Assembly (NCBI GenBank): GCA_022225965.2
Contig: JAKJXP020000086.1
Coordinates: 56,702 to 120,701, forward strand
Direction: 5' to 3'
From: Diatrype stigma
Taxonomy: Eukaryota > Ascomycota > Sordariomycetes > Xylariales > Diatrypaceae
Length of the DNA stretch: 64,000 nt
Shown: one piece after another, positions 33,620 through 44,943 of the stretch
Position numbering within the stretch: the stretch's first letter is position 1
How the letters are laid out: the number at the start of each line of letters is the position of its first letter
Notes under the pieces: generated by a model
What the model was told of the DNA's origin: nothing
Databases searched by the model: none
What the model saw: the letters and a program-made list of their open reading frames with translations, nothing else
Translations under genes and position numbers: made by a program

Positions 33620-35357
33620 GACGTTGTTGAGGCTCTTCGGAACACGCTGCGCTCCGCACATCCGCCTAGAAAGTACGTGATGTCGGGCGTATTACGGAAG
33701 GCGGTGGTTGAAGGCCCGAGAGCAGTCTGCCAATGGGGTGCACCTAAACCCGCAAGCCATACAAGAGTATCGCAGTAGCATCTTCCCTTACGACGTAATG
33801 CTTCTCGGTTAGATCCTAGTCGATGCTACTATGACCCCAGCACCAGTTTTGCAGCAACATTAGCGCCGGTCGTTTATCGGTAGATACACATGTATGTTTA
33901 GTGGCGGGGAAAACGTCAAGTCCAGAAACGGCAATATACCCCATGATATACCCCTGACTGACCCCGTGTGGGGAACCCTTCCCCCATGCGACATATAGAC
34001 CTTTAAGGCAGAGCCCCGCTGAAAAGACTAGGCTTCTGCCGCTCGCGATGCATGACATGCATTTGTAGTGTAGGAGTGGTCGGAGATGGGGTGGAGTCGG
34101 CTCCTTCTAAGTATGCTTGGCCAGTAGCCGAGACCAAGAGTTACAACTACGCCGCATAGACGTCACCGAGGAACGGCCGTATATGCAGTCAGAATAAGAC
34201 CATTGACAACTTACTTGCGACTCTGCCTTGCTTCGTCGGATGCTTAGTGGCATTCACAAGCCAGCAAAGCTCTCTCCTAGGTCAGTTACCCCAATGCATA
34301 GGAGTAGCACGCGCATGTGCAAGACTATAGAATCCTGGATCTATACTCGGCCTCACTCTTTGACTTCATGATGATGGGAGACATACCTTCGGGGCATGCT
34401 CTATGCCGATCACCACGATCTGTTATCTGAATGAGGGTAACAGCAACAACATGTAGTCATTTGGACTCTCCGCTAGTCTTAATGCTGTCTGAATCAGCCA
34501 GCATTAAATGCCATAATATGATGAAAAGCAATCAAGACAAACATGTGGGCTGGTGTGCCTGTCAATTCACTAGCCTTATATACAATATCGCCTTCTACAC
34601 TGTCTGTTCCAGTTGATCTATCTCATGTGTGGAAAGCTCACTTGCATTATATTCGCATACACACTGGCTTTGTTCATTATTCGCTATCTCAAAAGGGGCA
34701 GCATCTTGCAAGTTTTATCTAAAACGCATATATAACATGATAGCAGCCACAAAGCCCATATGCCAAATCACCTAGCCTCGGAACGCATATTGGCCACAGA
34801 TGTTGTTCCATGAGACTATTGCGTCGTGTACTAAGCTCATATTCATCACCGCTATTCCCCCCAAAAGACCATAGGCCACTAGGATAGAGTAGGGCCGAGA
34901 GCAACTATCAAGCTCAACTAGTCTATAGTCTGTCTCGGGCTTTTTGAAGAGGTTGCTATAGATGGGAGCATTGTCGTCATGTCACTCGGCTCAGCTTCGG
35001 CAGCACGGTTTCAAACGACCCAACCGTCGAGGGTAAGAGCTCCTCTACCTGACCAATGATGCGGATAACATTCCAAGTTATATGACGACATCATTTTACA
35101 ACGATAATGTATATCAAACGTAAAAACTTATTCTAGCGAGAAACGGAATGAGGTGGTTACGACAGAGCAATGTCTCCTTTCCAAGACGCGATCAAACCAA
35201 ACAGCCCTTGAATGACACTCACCGTGATCGGAAGGAGGGGTATATAGACTTGACTAACCTACTTTCTCCGTATTCGACAGTTAGAATCCAGTAACCAACA
35301 TATACTTACACTTTGGTGCCTCCAAGCATATCACCTATGTGGGCTACATTGGGTGGA

Positions 35358-35379
35358 CCCTAACCCTAACCCTAACCCC
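35358..35379. repeat. Interstitial telomeric repeat (CCCTAA)n
   Basis: Three full CCCTAA units plus CCCC, the canonical TTAGGG repeat of filamentous fungi, embedded in non-repetitive DNA at least 28 kb from either window edge. It is too short for a telomere and fits an insertion during break repair or a relic of chromosome fusion. Confidence 0.85.
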
Positions 35380-36114
35380 AAATTTGCACAGCGCAGGCAT
35401 CTGCACTACACCACGGCAACCATCGTATAGCTTATGAGTCACAAATATCCACCTTGAGAAGAAGAATGAAAACAAGTTTTTCGAACGTTCTTACGATGAA
35501 AGCATGGCTCAAGATCTGCGCTGCAAGATAGCCCGAACTCTTCCTGGCACACTTCGATGGTGATATACGCTACCTATGACAAGTTATATCACATGATTGT
35601 TATTTACTCGTCAGCGCGTTCGTAGTCTAAGAAACTGCACTAGCGGTATGAGGGCCAGTTTACAATTCGGATGATGACGTTCAACTTCCTAATGTCGCAG
35701 GTCTTATGTGATGTTTACTGGAAATAACAGTCACTTAATAGATACGGTGGACCGTGCCACTGACACCATACCTGTCCAATATAAGTGGTAATAAGCAATC
35801 GTTACTAACAGCATATCCTTTGGCGTACTAGCGTATTCCAAAATACCTATATTCCGATGGTCCCTGTCTATATAGCATGGGAGCGACCCCTCTCTTCTTT
35901 TCTTATCGAGGATCTATGAACGGGAAGTTGAAAGGCATGCTAGAAAAAGGGTAGGTAATGTTGTACATATATTCATGTCTTGTCGTTCAAATAAGATATA
36001 TTCTATCAACCCTACTATGAACAAAGAAGCGAAGGTCATTCACATTCCTCTAAGATGGCGTGCATATGACTGATTTGGAACCAAGAAGCTGTATTCGTTC
36101 CACTGCGCAGGTCT

Positions 36115-37788
36115 TTACTGTCCCGAAAATGAAAGGGGGGACCATTGAACCTATCGGGAGAAATATAATTAGTAGTGGACTTAATTGATTGCCTCGTAGC
36201 AAATAGTGCGATGAAGGAGGGATCGACACAGTGGGGGCTCTTTCTCGGCCGAATACGCGGAGAATAAGAAGAAACAAGTAACAAGTAAAAAGTCAAAAGG
36301 GGGAAGAAAAGGAAAAGAAGGGAGATTGGGGGGGGGGGGGGGGGGGGTGGGGGGAGGGTTCCCGAGAACTTACAATACTGGGATCGATCTCCTTCAAACT
36401 CGCAACGCCGGTATTGCCCGCATCCCAAGCGAGCTCGGCCCGGAGCAGATCGGCGGCCTTCTTGACGCCGGCGGCGCCGTAGACGTTGGCGTACATGAAG
36501 GGGCGGCCGAGCCCGACGGCGCGGACGCCGAGCGACAGCAGGCGCAGGACGTCGGCGCCGTAGCGCACGCCGCCGTCGGCGTAGACCTCGATCTGGCCGA
36601 AGACCTCGGGCGCCTGCTGGTGGATCTCGAGCGCGACCTCGAGCGGCGACCGCACGCCGTCCGTCTGCCGCCCGCCGTGGTTCGACAGGTAGATGGCGTC
36701 GACGCCCCGCGACACGGCCTCTTGCGCGTCTTCGACCGTCTGGATCCCCTTGATGACGATGGGGAGGTCCGTCATGGTTTTTAGGCGCTTGTATTCGTCC
36801 CACTGGGTGGGTGGTCAGCAATCATCCGAGTCTGATGGTTTGTGGGGTTTATGCAGGATGTAATCCCGTGCACTCTTGCTGATGCTTTCATATGCTTACC
36901 GTGATGTAAGAGTAGGCGGAGTCGCTATATCTCTGATTAGCATATATATGGGTTTGGTGTGTTGGTATGATATGTACTCACGCCGAACCGACACCGAAGC
37001 GTGCAGCGCGGTGTCTCACGCCGTTAGCCGGGCTATCGACGGTGTAGATGATGGCCGTGGCACCGGCTGCCTTGGCCTTGTCGAAGGTCTCCTGGGTGGC
37101 CGTGTCATTCTGATCAAGATAGACTTGGCGGAAGATGGTCTGGTTGTCGGACTTGAGAGCACCGATGTCCTCCATCGTTAGATCGGCATAGAAAGCAGCC
37201 TACAGCATGCCATGTCAGCAGAGTGAAAGATTTACCAGTAGGAAGGAACCTGTCACGGGAGACGTACCATGTACAAAATGCCAGCCTGGGCAGCACCCTC
37301 GATCAGGCCCTTCTCCGCACCTTCGGGGTTCCCGTAGGCTCCGCGTGAGCAAGGAGAGATAAAGAAGGGCGCTGATGTGTTGTGGCCTAGAATAGTGGTC
37401 CTGTGTGTTTCGCGTGAGCGGGAGTGTGCCAAGAAGCCAATAAGAACACTAGATTTAACAAGACGTACTCAAAGGTGGACTCGATGTTCGTGATATCCCG
37501 CATCACACGCGGCCGGAGCGGGTGGTTGCCGAACGACTCCAAGTTGTTGCGGTAGGACCACTCGCCGGCGGCCCCGTTGCGGTAGTACGTGTAGTTGGCC
37601 ACGGGCATGTACTTCCTCGCGGCCCACTCGAAGTCGGGGAGCCCGACGATGCCGTCGAGCGGGATCAGCTCGCCGTCCGCCGTGCTGCCGAAGATCTCCT
37701 CAATGCCGGTATCCGGTTCGTTGAGCCACGGCCGCGCGGCAAGGGCGCCTCCTCCGCCGAGAATAGCAAAGAGTGATGATGACCGCAT
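36115..37788 (-). CDS. FMN-dependent 2-hydroxyacid dehydrogenase/oxidase with signal peptide
   Basis: Oxidises an L-2-hydroxy acid (glycolate/lactate type) to the oxo acid. Six exons: 37788-37469, 37400-37268, 37199-36982, 36924-36900 (a 25-nt micro-exon), 36802-36374, 36150-36115; 386 aa. Catalytic and FMN-binding features: SAPFFISPC, YTVDSPANG, the Lys in LPIVIKGIQT, the active His/Arg in YLSNHGGRQ, and the phosphate loop ADGGVRYGADVLR with GLGRPFMY. The first 18 or so residues (SSSLFAILGGGGALAARP) look like a signal peptide, unusual since relatives are mostly peroxisomal or mitochondrial. The last intron (223 bp) is long and contains a 20-base homopolymer; the last exon codes only VQWSPLSFSGQ, so the extreme C-terminus is tentative. 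Confidence 0.85.
36328..36347 (+). repeat. Run of 20 G inside an intron
   Basis: An uninterrupted G20 on the plus strand (C20 in the transcript) in the last intron of the FMN-dehydrogenase gene, within a longer purine-only tract from about 36296 to 36358. It can form G-quadruplex or triplex DNA and is prone to length error in assembly. Confidence 0.9.
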
Positions 37789-39199
37789 CTTCGAATTGTC
37801 AAATTACAAATCCCAAGGAATGGCGTTGAAAAGAATGGACCTCGACTCTGGACGGGGTGAATTATGACGATAGACGATGGATAAGGCCCGGGAGAGGAGG
37901 GCGCGACCACAGGTATATATATATAGATATACAGGGATAGTTAAGTATAGGCAGGTCGTAGCCTCGATACCAGGTAGTACTCGAGATCCGGCCATCGTGA
38001 TAACCAGCTTACCGAGTGGGATATCCGCTAGCAAGTCCACAGGGAAGTCTCTGCGTGCCCGTTACTCAAGTACGATATTAAGGTTTCTTGGTATTTTCAA
38101 GCAAATACCCACCTTCCTGACTCGAAAATTCTCACCAGGGGAGAGGAAGGTACCGGAGAGTCAATCACAGCCTGGGTGCATCCAAAAATAAGCACCGAGC
38201 ACTTGGCATGGCACATTGCCAGGGTGGATGAGCTCACCAGTGCCGGGCCTTATGTCAGCGATCTGCCAGGGCAATCAATCTCAATCGCACTCACTAGAGG
38301 CGGCTCTTGCCGGAATAAAAAGAGCAAACCCAGAGTTGCTTACACGAAACATAAGATCAGATTGCAGTTGACGAAGGTATGCGCATAAGGGTCGGATGGA
38401 ATCACATCGCCGTTACACCATCACGCACCGGACCCGTCCGTTGGTAAATACGACTCGTGAGCCAATCTAGCCCCGGCCGACAAGAAGTTCGGCGCATCTT
38501 GGCTGCTTGGCCACTTGGCTACTCGGTAAAGGCCATATCTAGCAGGTGGTGGAAATCGTAGCCGCAAAGGGAAACTTGTCGGTCTAGTGATGCGCGATAT
38601 GGAAAGCTTAACAAGCGTATGCGATCGTATGCAATCGTATCATCTAATCAGCCCCATTCTTCATGCAGGGGGGAAGTGACAGGCCGCTTGGTGAGCCGTA
38701 ATTCATTGATGTAAGGAACGCTGTCATGTTAGTGTTGCGACTCTACCCAAGACGTCGGGTGGCACAGAATATCGCTGGAAGCACTTGATCTTGTTTGATA
38801 AGGGCGATAAAGATTAAACTGGATTCTCCTGGGTGGGTTTATCGGGCTGGCCCGGGTGAAGTTGAGACAAGACGTCCGAAGCTACTGTGGCCCAGCCGAA
38901 GCTACTCATCAAGCTAGCGGTGTTCTGACTGCGCATATAATCATTATCGTTTGGCTTGTTTGCGTGATGTGAGGTCGCTACCTTGCTTTACTATCCACAC
39001 GCGGAGCATGAGACAGTAGTCGTGATATTCCATACTATACATGCTACTTCCTTGTAATTGCCCAGCGCAAGGGAGCGAAGGTTTGAAATCAGTCGTACAA
39101 ACCCTGGTAGGAATGAGTAAGCTGCTTAGCAATGATTGCAGATCCAGTAGCTCCGGGACCGTCAGTTCTTGGCATCAACGCAGCTGATCTGATGAGGGA
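37789..39199. other. Spacer (1.4 kb), no gene recognised
   Basis: An alternating TATA run at 37914-37933 about 130 bp above the FMN-dehydrogenase start may be its promoter. Nothing else is recognised. Confidence 0.4.
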
Positions 39200-40994
39200 T
39201 CACCACGCGAAGCTCTCATTATGCCAGAACACCTTTCTGCCTTTTCGAACCCACGTGCCCACGTGCTTTCTCAGTTCACTAGCCATGGCCTCCGGCCCAC
39301 AGACTACGACGGCTACTCTTTCTTCCATTCCTTGCCTGAAGATGTCGTCCACGATTTTCTGCAGATCCGGTCTCCTCTGATTACAACCCGATGCCAATTT
39401 GGCCTGTGATCTAGATATTTGCCTCATTTCGATCTCGTCCGTTTCTGTAACAGAGACACCGGCATCTGCCTCCTCTTCAAATATGTCCCCGGTTAGGAAC
39501 AGCTGGACTCGGTCGTCGTCAAGAATGCTCTCCGCAGTTCCTGTGACGGGCCAAGTCGCATCACTCGCGGTACGGATTGCCCATACCATATGGACACGAG
39601 CCTCTGGATTTTCGCTCAAAATTGACTTGTAAAGGGGTACGATGAACGTTGCGCCGACCCCACCGGCGACCAGCAAAACCTGATCAAAATCCGGCCCTGC
39701 CAGGTTTGGCATATGAGCTGCGGATCCATAAGGGCCCTCGACAGAAAGAGGAAACCTTGCACCCGAAGTATTGGTATGAGCGAGTCTAGCCAGGTTCTGA
39801 GTCATCGGTCCAGTATGACAACGAGCAACTAGCGTCAGCTCGGCTGGATCATCGGCGATCGATGCAACTGTGAATGGGTTGAATATGCACTCGAAGATGT
39901 ATGACTTTGGCGAGAAGGCGCCCGAGCTCGGGCGTGAAGCTGGAGGTATGTTGAGATACACATGCGTACCCGGTTTCTCGCGGAAACGAGATGCATGTTG
40001 CGGCGCCACGGGGGCCACGATCTTAATCAAGTCAGATCCGGGGATAGGAGCTATACTAGCATCGGCGGTGAACGTGCCCATTTTCCTGAATGCAAGATCG
40101 ATGATGAAGAGCACGAGCCCCTCGGCGACGTAAAAGAGCGTGGTGCGGTGGTGAAAAAAGATAATCGGCGGGAGGGCAAATGCGACCGTGAGATGGGTGA
40201 TGAAGAAGACACGGTAAGAATATGTCCTGACGACAGAGAGCGCGGTGGTATTAAGTAATATGAAACCGATAAACGCAGTAATCCCGAGAGCCGGCACAAG
40301 ATCAACAACGCGCCGGCTAAGAATGCCCATCTGGTAGAAGTAGTTGAGATAGAAGGCAGCATGGAGAAACAGGAGGAAATAGACGATGCGACCCAGGACC
40401 CGATGCCACCGATTGATCGCCTCATGGGATGAGCGGAGGACCAGCGCAACCGGGCTGAACTTCTTCAACGCCAAAACATATTGAATGGGCAACTGAGACA
40501 CTGCAATTGTTCCGAAGCGCTTCGTGAGATGGAGATAGTCTAAGCACAAGTTAGTTGGTCAAGCCTCCTTAGACCTTGTCGCAGCCATGTAGGTGAAAGA
40601 TCGATTTACCGTTGCCAGCCCCGTATACACATAGAAATAGGAGCCACAGCGTCCAGATCGAGCCGAAGATGAACTCAACCCGTTGGCCCCAATTCTGCCC
40701 CAGGAAGCGTACATCTTCCTCAAGCCACCAGGCGGCTTTCCGCCCGGCAGCTGCCCATGTACCAGAAGCCTTCTGTCTCTGCCGCTTCAACCCTGGCGAA
40801 CCTGGCAGGGCGGCATATTCGGCTCGATTCCTCGTTGCCTTGTTGACCAGAAAGGCTCCTATTCTATACAGGAGGAATAGCGCTAGGACAACTAGGACCG
40901 ACCCGTGGGCGAGGATGCCGTACCAGTCGAGGGCTTGGCGACGTGCATGCTTTGCGGCTTCGTCGAGCTCCAGAAAGCTATAAGGCCAAGCCAT
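39200..40994 (-). CDS. Ferric-reductase-like transmembrane flavocytochrome
   Basis: Moves electrons from NADPH through FAD and two hemes across the membrane, to Fe(III) or Cu(II). Exons 40994-40610 and 40539-39200 (intron 70 bp) give 574 aa. An N-terminal helix (VLVVLALFLLYRIGAFLV) precedes the ferric-reductase domain. Heme ligands are in RSSHEAINRWHRVLGR, FLLFLHAAFY and FFITHLTVAF. The FAD-binding region reads ECIFNPFTVAS, Asn replacing the usual His of HPFT. NADPH-binding motifs are VAGGVGATFIVPLY and VVVCGPEAM. No signal peptide. It may supply reduced iron or copper, useful where copper-dependent LPMOs are secreted (inference). It is not a NOX: the tail FWHNESFAW matches fungal FRE proteins. 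Confidence 0.9.
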
Positions 40995-41798
40995 GTTATC
41001 TTAGTCGGTTGCAGCAAACCTACTAAGTAACCACTCTGCCGGTAATTGACTGATCAACCCAACTTGCGGCAGAGTCTGGGCCTGCAGGTGGAAAGGTCGT
41101 ACCGGTCAAGACACGTTGTGAGCACGGAGCACCGAGCACCGAGTCTTGTACTTGTACGCGTCCGTCATTCCGGTCTAGTCTGGTGGGGGTTCAGGATCCG
41201 AATGCTGGCCTGAGTGCCATCCAATTATAAGCCGCGAATTATGTAAACACCCAATCATCTTTCTCTAATTATCTACCTATTTACGTAGAGATCAGTGATC
41301 ACTCACCCAAATCGCCGATAAATTGAGAGCTTAGTCCCCTCTCCTCATTCAAGTCACAAAGCTTAGGTTGGTGGAACTACGTACAGATAAAAGTATGTAC
41401 TTGATATAAGTGGGTTATCGGGAATCGAAGCATAGGTGAACGTGATCATGACAGCCCCTGTACAGAGACCGCCGTATTATACTGCGAAAGAACCCCCTTG
41501 CGCTGGAAAGTATATAATACGTAAAATGAAACAAAGCAATCACATACGACCATACCATGTGGAAAACTCGGGATCCCGTCCGCTCTCCCCTAGATAAACC
41601 ACATAGGGCCAGACTAGTAGTTGGGTCGGTGACGACCAGCGAATCCCTGGTGTTGTATGTTTTTGCTTTTTGCCCTGCCCCCCTCCCCTTTTTCTTTGCC
41701 CTTCTTCTTCTTAACTTTGCGGGGTTTTTCTTGCAGGAGCATGTAGAAAGAAGATGCGGTTATGTTGACGAGGATACTGCGTCGCCTCTAGAACCTAG
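40995..41798. other. Spacer, no gene recognised
   Basis: Promoter side of the ferric reductase. A TATATAATA motif at 41510-41518 lies about 40 bp before an ATG at 41557 that could once have started the SnoaL-like relic downstream. Confidence 0.35.
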
Positions 41799-42145
41799 GA
41801 AGACAAGGACTCCACCATCACGCTCCTGAATCGATACTGCAGCCACGTGGACAACCATCGATGGGACAGATACACCAACTGCTTCCTTGACAACGACGAC
41901 CATATTGTCGATCGCGCAATCATCGCGCACAGATGAGCAGTGTGAGAGATCGCTTCCAGGGCCTGTAGCACTCACTCACCAACATCGACCTGGTCATTAA
42001 CGGCTACCAAGCCACGGGATCGTGCGGTGTCTGGTTTGTGACAATTGTGCACGTCCAGGTCTCACCAGTATCAGGGCTTCGGAGGGCCCTATGAGTTCAC
42101 GTTTAGTCGCACAGAGGCGGGTTAGAAGATTGGCAGTGTAAGTTG
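41799..42145 (+). pseudogene. SnoaL-like (NTF2-fold) protein relic
   Basis: The plus strand carries three pieces recognisable in order: TITLLNRYCSHVDNHRWD and YTNCFLDNDD (from 41799, just after an AG acceptor), HSLTNIDLVINGYQATGSC (from about 41970, also after an AG), and GGPYEFTFSRTEAG then KIGSV (about 42080-42140). This is the order of SnoaL-like polyketide-cyclase/dehydratase-like domains. The last two lie in different frames with no clear intron, a TAG stands where the family has Trp (AG-W-KI), and no start exon is evident. I call it inactivated. Confidence 0.5.
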
Positions 42146-42426
42146 AAGCTGTGGGCGCAAAATCCAGATACCCTAGATTTCTTGATTCATCGTTCCCATG
42201 GAGGCAGGAGCCTAAAAGATAATGCTATGTCTCTTGAGTCATAAACATGGAGGGTCACTTTTATGTTGCTATATCTCTATAAGTCGGTGTATGATTCTAA
42301 ACCCTCTTTATATATAGTAGTTGATCCTAGGCGTACCCAATGTACTGAAATTACCACACTACACCAAACATGCGAAAGATCCTTACTTCAATCAAGTTGC
42401 AACTCACCCCGCCCTTCCACAGTTGA

Positions 42427-44267
42427 CTAGTACGACCAGATGCGCTTCTCCCCACGGGCGTCGAGGGCGCCAACCCTATTCATCCTACCGTACCAGAGCC
42501 TCAAGCCAGTAGCCACAATGGCGACGAAGAAGGAGCAAGCGGCGCAGACGAAGTTGCCGGTGGGGAAGCCGGCAGCGGCCTCGTCGGCCTTCCAGATCCA
42601 CTGGGCGACGATCTGGCCGAGGCCGGCGCAGGAGTTGTGCAGGGCGATGGCGAAGGGGATGGTCAACAGGCTGGGGGTGTTACACGTAACCCAGTTGGTC
42701 ATGGCCGGGGCGCAGGGGAAGGCGCCCGCGGCGGCGAGACACAGGCAGCCGTAGCGGCTGGCGTAGGCCTCGGGGGGCAGCAAGCCCGCGGTCAGCCATC
42801 CGGCCCCGCCCGCCACCGACAGCCCCGCCACGTGCCAGCCCCGGGCGTTCCACCGGTCCGCCGTGTACGACAGCGCGATCGCCACCACGAACCCCACCAC
42901 CCACGGTGGCACCGTCATCAGCTGCGCCTCCACCGACTGGTAGCCCAGGCCGGCTACGATCGTCGGCGCGAAGAACGTGAATGACCCCTGCAGGACCACG
43001 TTCGCGACCTGCGACGCCCCGCGGGAGGGACATGAGTCAGTAGAAGCAAAGGTCAAGCAAAGGCCAATCAAGATTTTGAGTTTCCGGTTCGGAAGGAAGA
43101 AAAGGGGGGGAGGGCGGCTTACGTAGGCAAGGTAATGGGCCAGCATTCGTGGGCTGAAGAAGGTCTCCAGGATCTCCTTCCGCGAGGCGTGCTCTCGGTT
43201 GTACCCGCCACCTCGCTCCTTGAGCCGATTCTCCGCAAATTGCCTATCCGACTCGCTTAACCATTTGTCGCGGGATGGGTAGTCTGGTAGAATGAGTAGG
43301 GTCGGTAGCACACTCAGCATTGTGATGATGCCCTCGATGATGAACAGCCAGCGGAAGCCTTCCAAGCCACCAGCTCCGTTTATATGCCCAATGCCGTATG
43401 CGATTGCGCCGCCGAATGCCCCGGCAAGGTTGCAGAACGCTATGACTAGCGCGATGCGGACGGCTCGCTCATTATGGCGGTACCAGATCGTGATAACATA
43501 GACAATGCCTGGAGAAGAACTTAGCTATTTTCATGATAGCGTGGATCTCATGGCTGCACCTACCTGGGAAGAAACCAGCTTCGAACTGTTTCAGGGTTAG
43601 TAATAGAGGACTCGGCGAAAGTAGTAGGATTTATAGTCCGGGAAGGAAAGACGACGAATGGATGGCGTGACACAGCCAAGTAGTCAGGTCACTTACAACA
43701 CCAATCAACAGCCGTATTGCTAGAACTGTAGGATAATTCTGAACCCCGGCGAATCCAATCGTCAAAGCTCCCCAGCATCCACTATAAACTCACACGTTAG
43801 CTTGTGTAAGAAAACCAGATTGGGACTTGGTTTGCGATATCAAGGCGTCGTGTGCATCACGAAAGAATGCTAGCACCAGGAGCGCGTGACATGACGTACA
43901 GAAGAACAGCCAGCCAAACGGACGGTCGCACATGGTGCTTCATGACCCAGTTCGAGGGGACCTCGAACACGGCGTAGGCTACGGAGAACAGGGTCAGGGT
44001 GATGGCATAGCCCTGGGACGACATCCCGGTCTGCGTCATCAGGTCGTCGCCCGTCTCCTTGTTGAGGATCCTCGCGTTGCCGATGTTGCCCCGGTCGAGG
44101 AAGTTCAGGAGGTATAGCCAGCAGCACAGCGGGAGCACTCGGAGGTCCAGGCGGCGGTTGAAGCGTGCGTTGCGCTTTTCATCCATCCCCTCCTCGTCGC
44201 CATCTTCGTGGTGGCGGGCTGCTGGCGACGGCTCAGCCTCTACGTGCTCTGTCTTTTCTACTACCAT
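42427..44267 (-). CDS. MFS permease, ACS type (second copy in the window)
   Basis: Organic-anion symporter of the Dal5/Tna1-like group. Five exons: 44267-43900, 43781-43697, 43585-43564 (a 22-nt micro-exon coding FEAGFFP), 43508-43123, 43008-42427; 480 aa. Introns are 118, 111, 55 and 114 bp. Helix 1 carries LNFLDRGNIGNARI, followed by VFEVPSNWVMK and the micro-exon motif, all ACS hallmarks. GLEGFRWLFIIEG ends the N-half; the C-half has GAFPCAPAMTNWVTCNT. It differs throughout from the permease at 5557-7254, so it is not a recent duplicate. The substrate is unknown. Confidence 0.9.
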
Positions 44268-44943
44268 GGCAAGGGGCTAGCAGAGGATGGCCCTGGCGGC
44301 AGATTCTGTCGGGTATGAAAACTGTGTTACCTAACTACGGTAACACATAGTTGTTTATGTTCAAGAAGGATGGTGGACGAAGGAGGAAGAGACGACATGT
44401 CGATCATATTTTATCTTGGAAGTTTATCTTGGAAGCACCAAAAACCGAGGTCTGCATGCCGTGGACATCGTCTTTCATTGCCGGATCCTACCGTGACAGC
44501 AACAAGTGTCCAATAGGAAGCTACAAGATAACAACTCTGTTTCTCCGCACAACTTCCCCGTGTAATCCCCAGGTGCAATTCGCAGGTGCGGATAATTCTC
44601 AGCCGAACCTATAGGATGGTTTCCATCGTAGCGGGCAAGTGGCATAGGTGGGGCAGGTTCTCATATGCGGGGTTCGGGATCAAGGTAGGTCATAACTAAA
44701 TGAACTCAGGATTAACTTTGACAATGCTATTCTCGTCCACCCTCAAAATGTTTCGACTGCAGATGGTAGCTCAGCAGCAACACAGCAGTCATTAGGCATG
44801 GACACTTGTTGGAGTACGAAATAAGCTACATACGTACAACAAAGCTGATAACGCAAAAGTACGGATCTCAGAGTGACACCTTATATCTAGTACAGTACAT
44901 GTAGTAACCATCTTCACTTACTCGTAATGAGCCGCACTGCGAA
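44268..44943. other. Spacer, no gene recognised
   Basis: Nothing recognised. Confidence 0.4.

Larger units (their letters stand above)
33501..36114. other. Long spacer (2.6 kb) with an interstitial telomere repeat
   Basis: Contains the AA13 TATA box and the telomere-like tract at 35358-35379. No gene is recognised on either strand. A sequence at 34990-35015 resembles the 5' stem of U6 RNA but the rest of U6 is missing. Confidence 0.45.

Noticed and set aside
34985..35020. Sequence GCTCAGCTTCGGCAGCAC, similar to the 5' end of U6 snRNA
   Set aside because: The conserved ATACTAAAATTGG and ACAGAGA parts of U6 do not follow, so it is a chance match or a tiny fragment.
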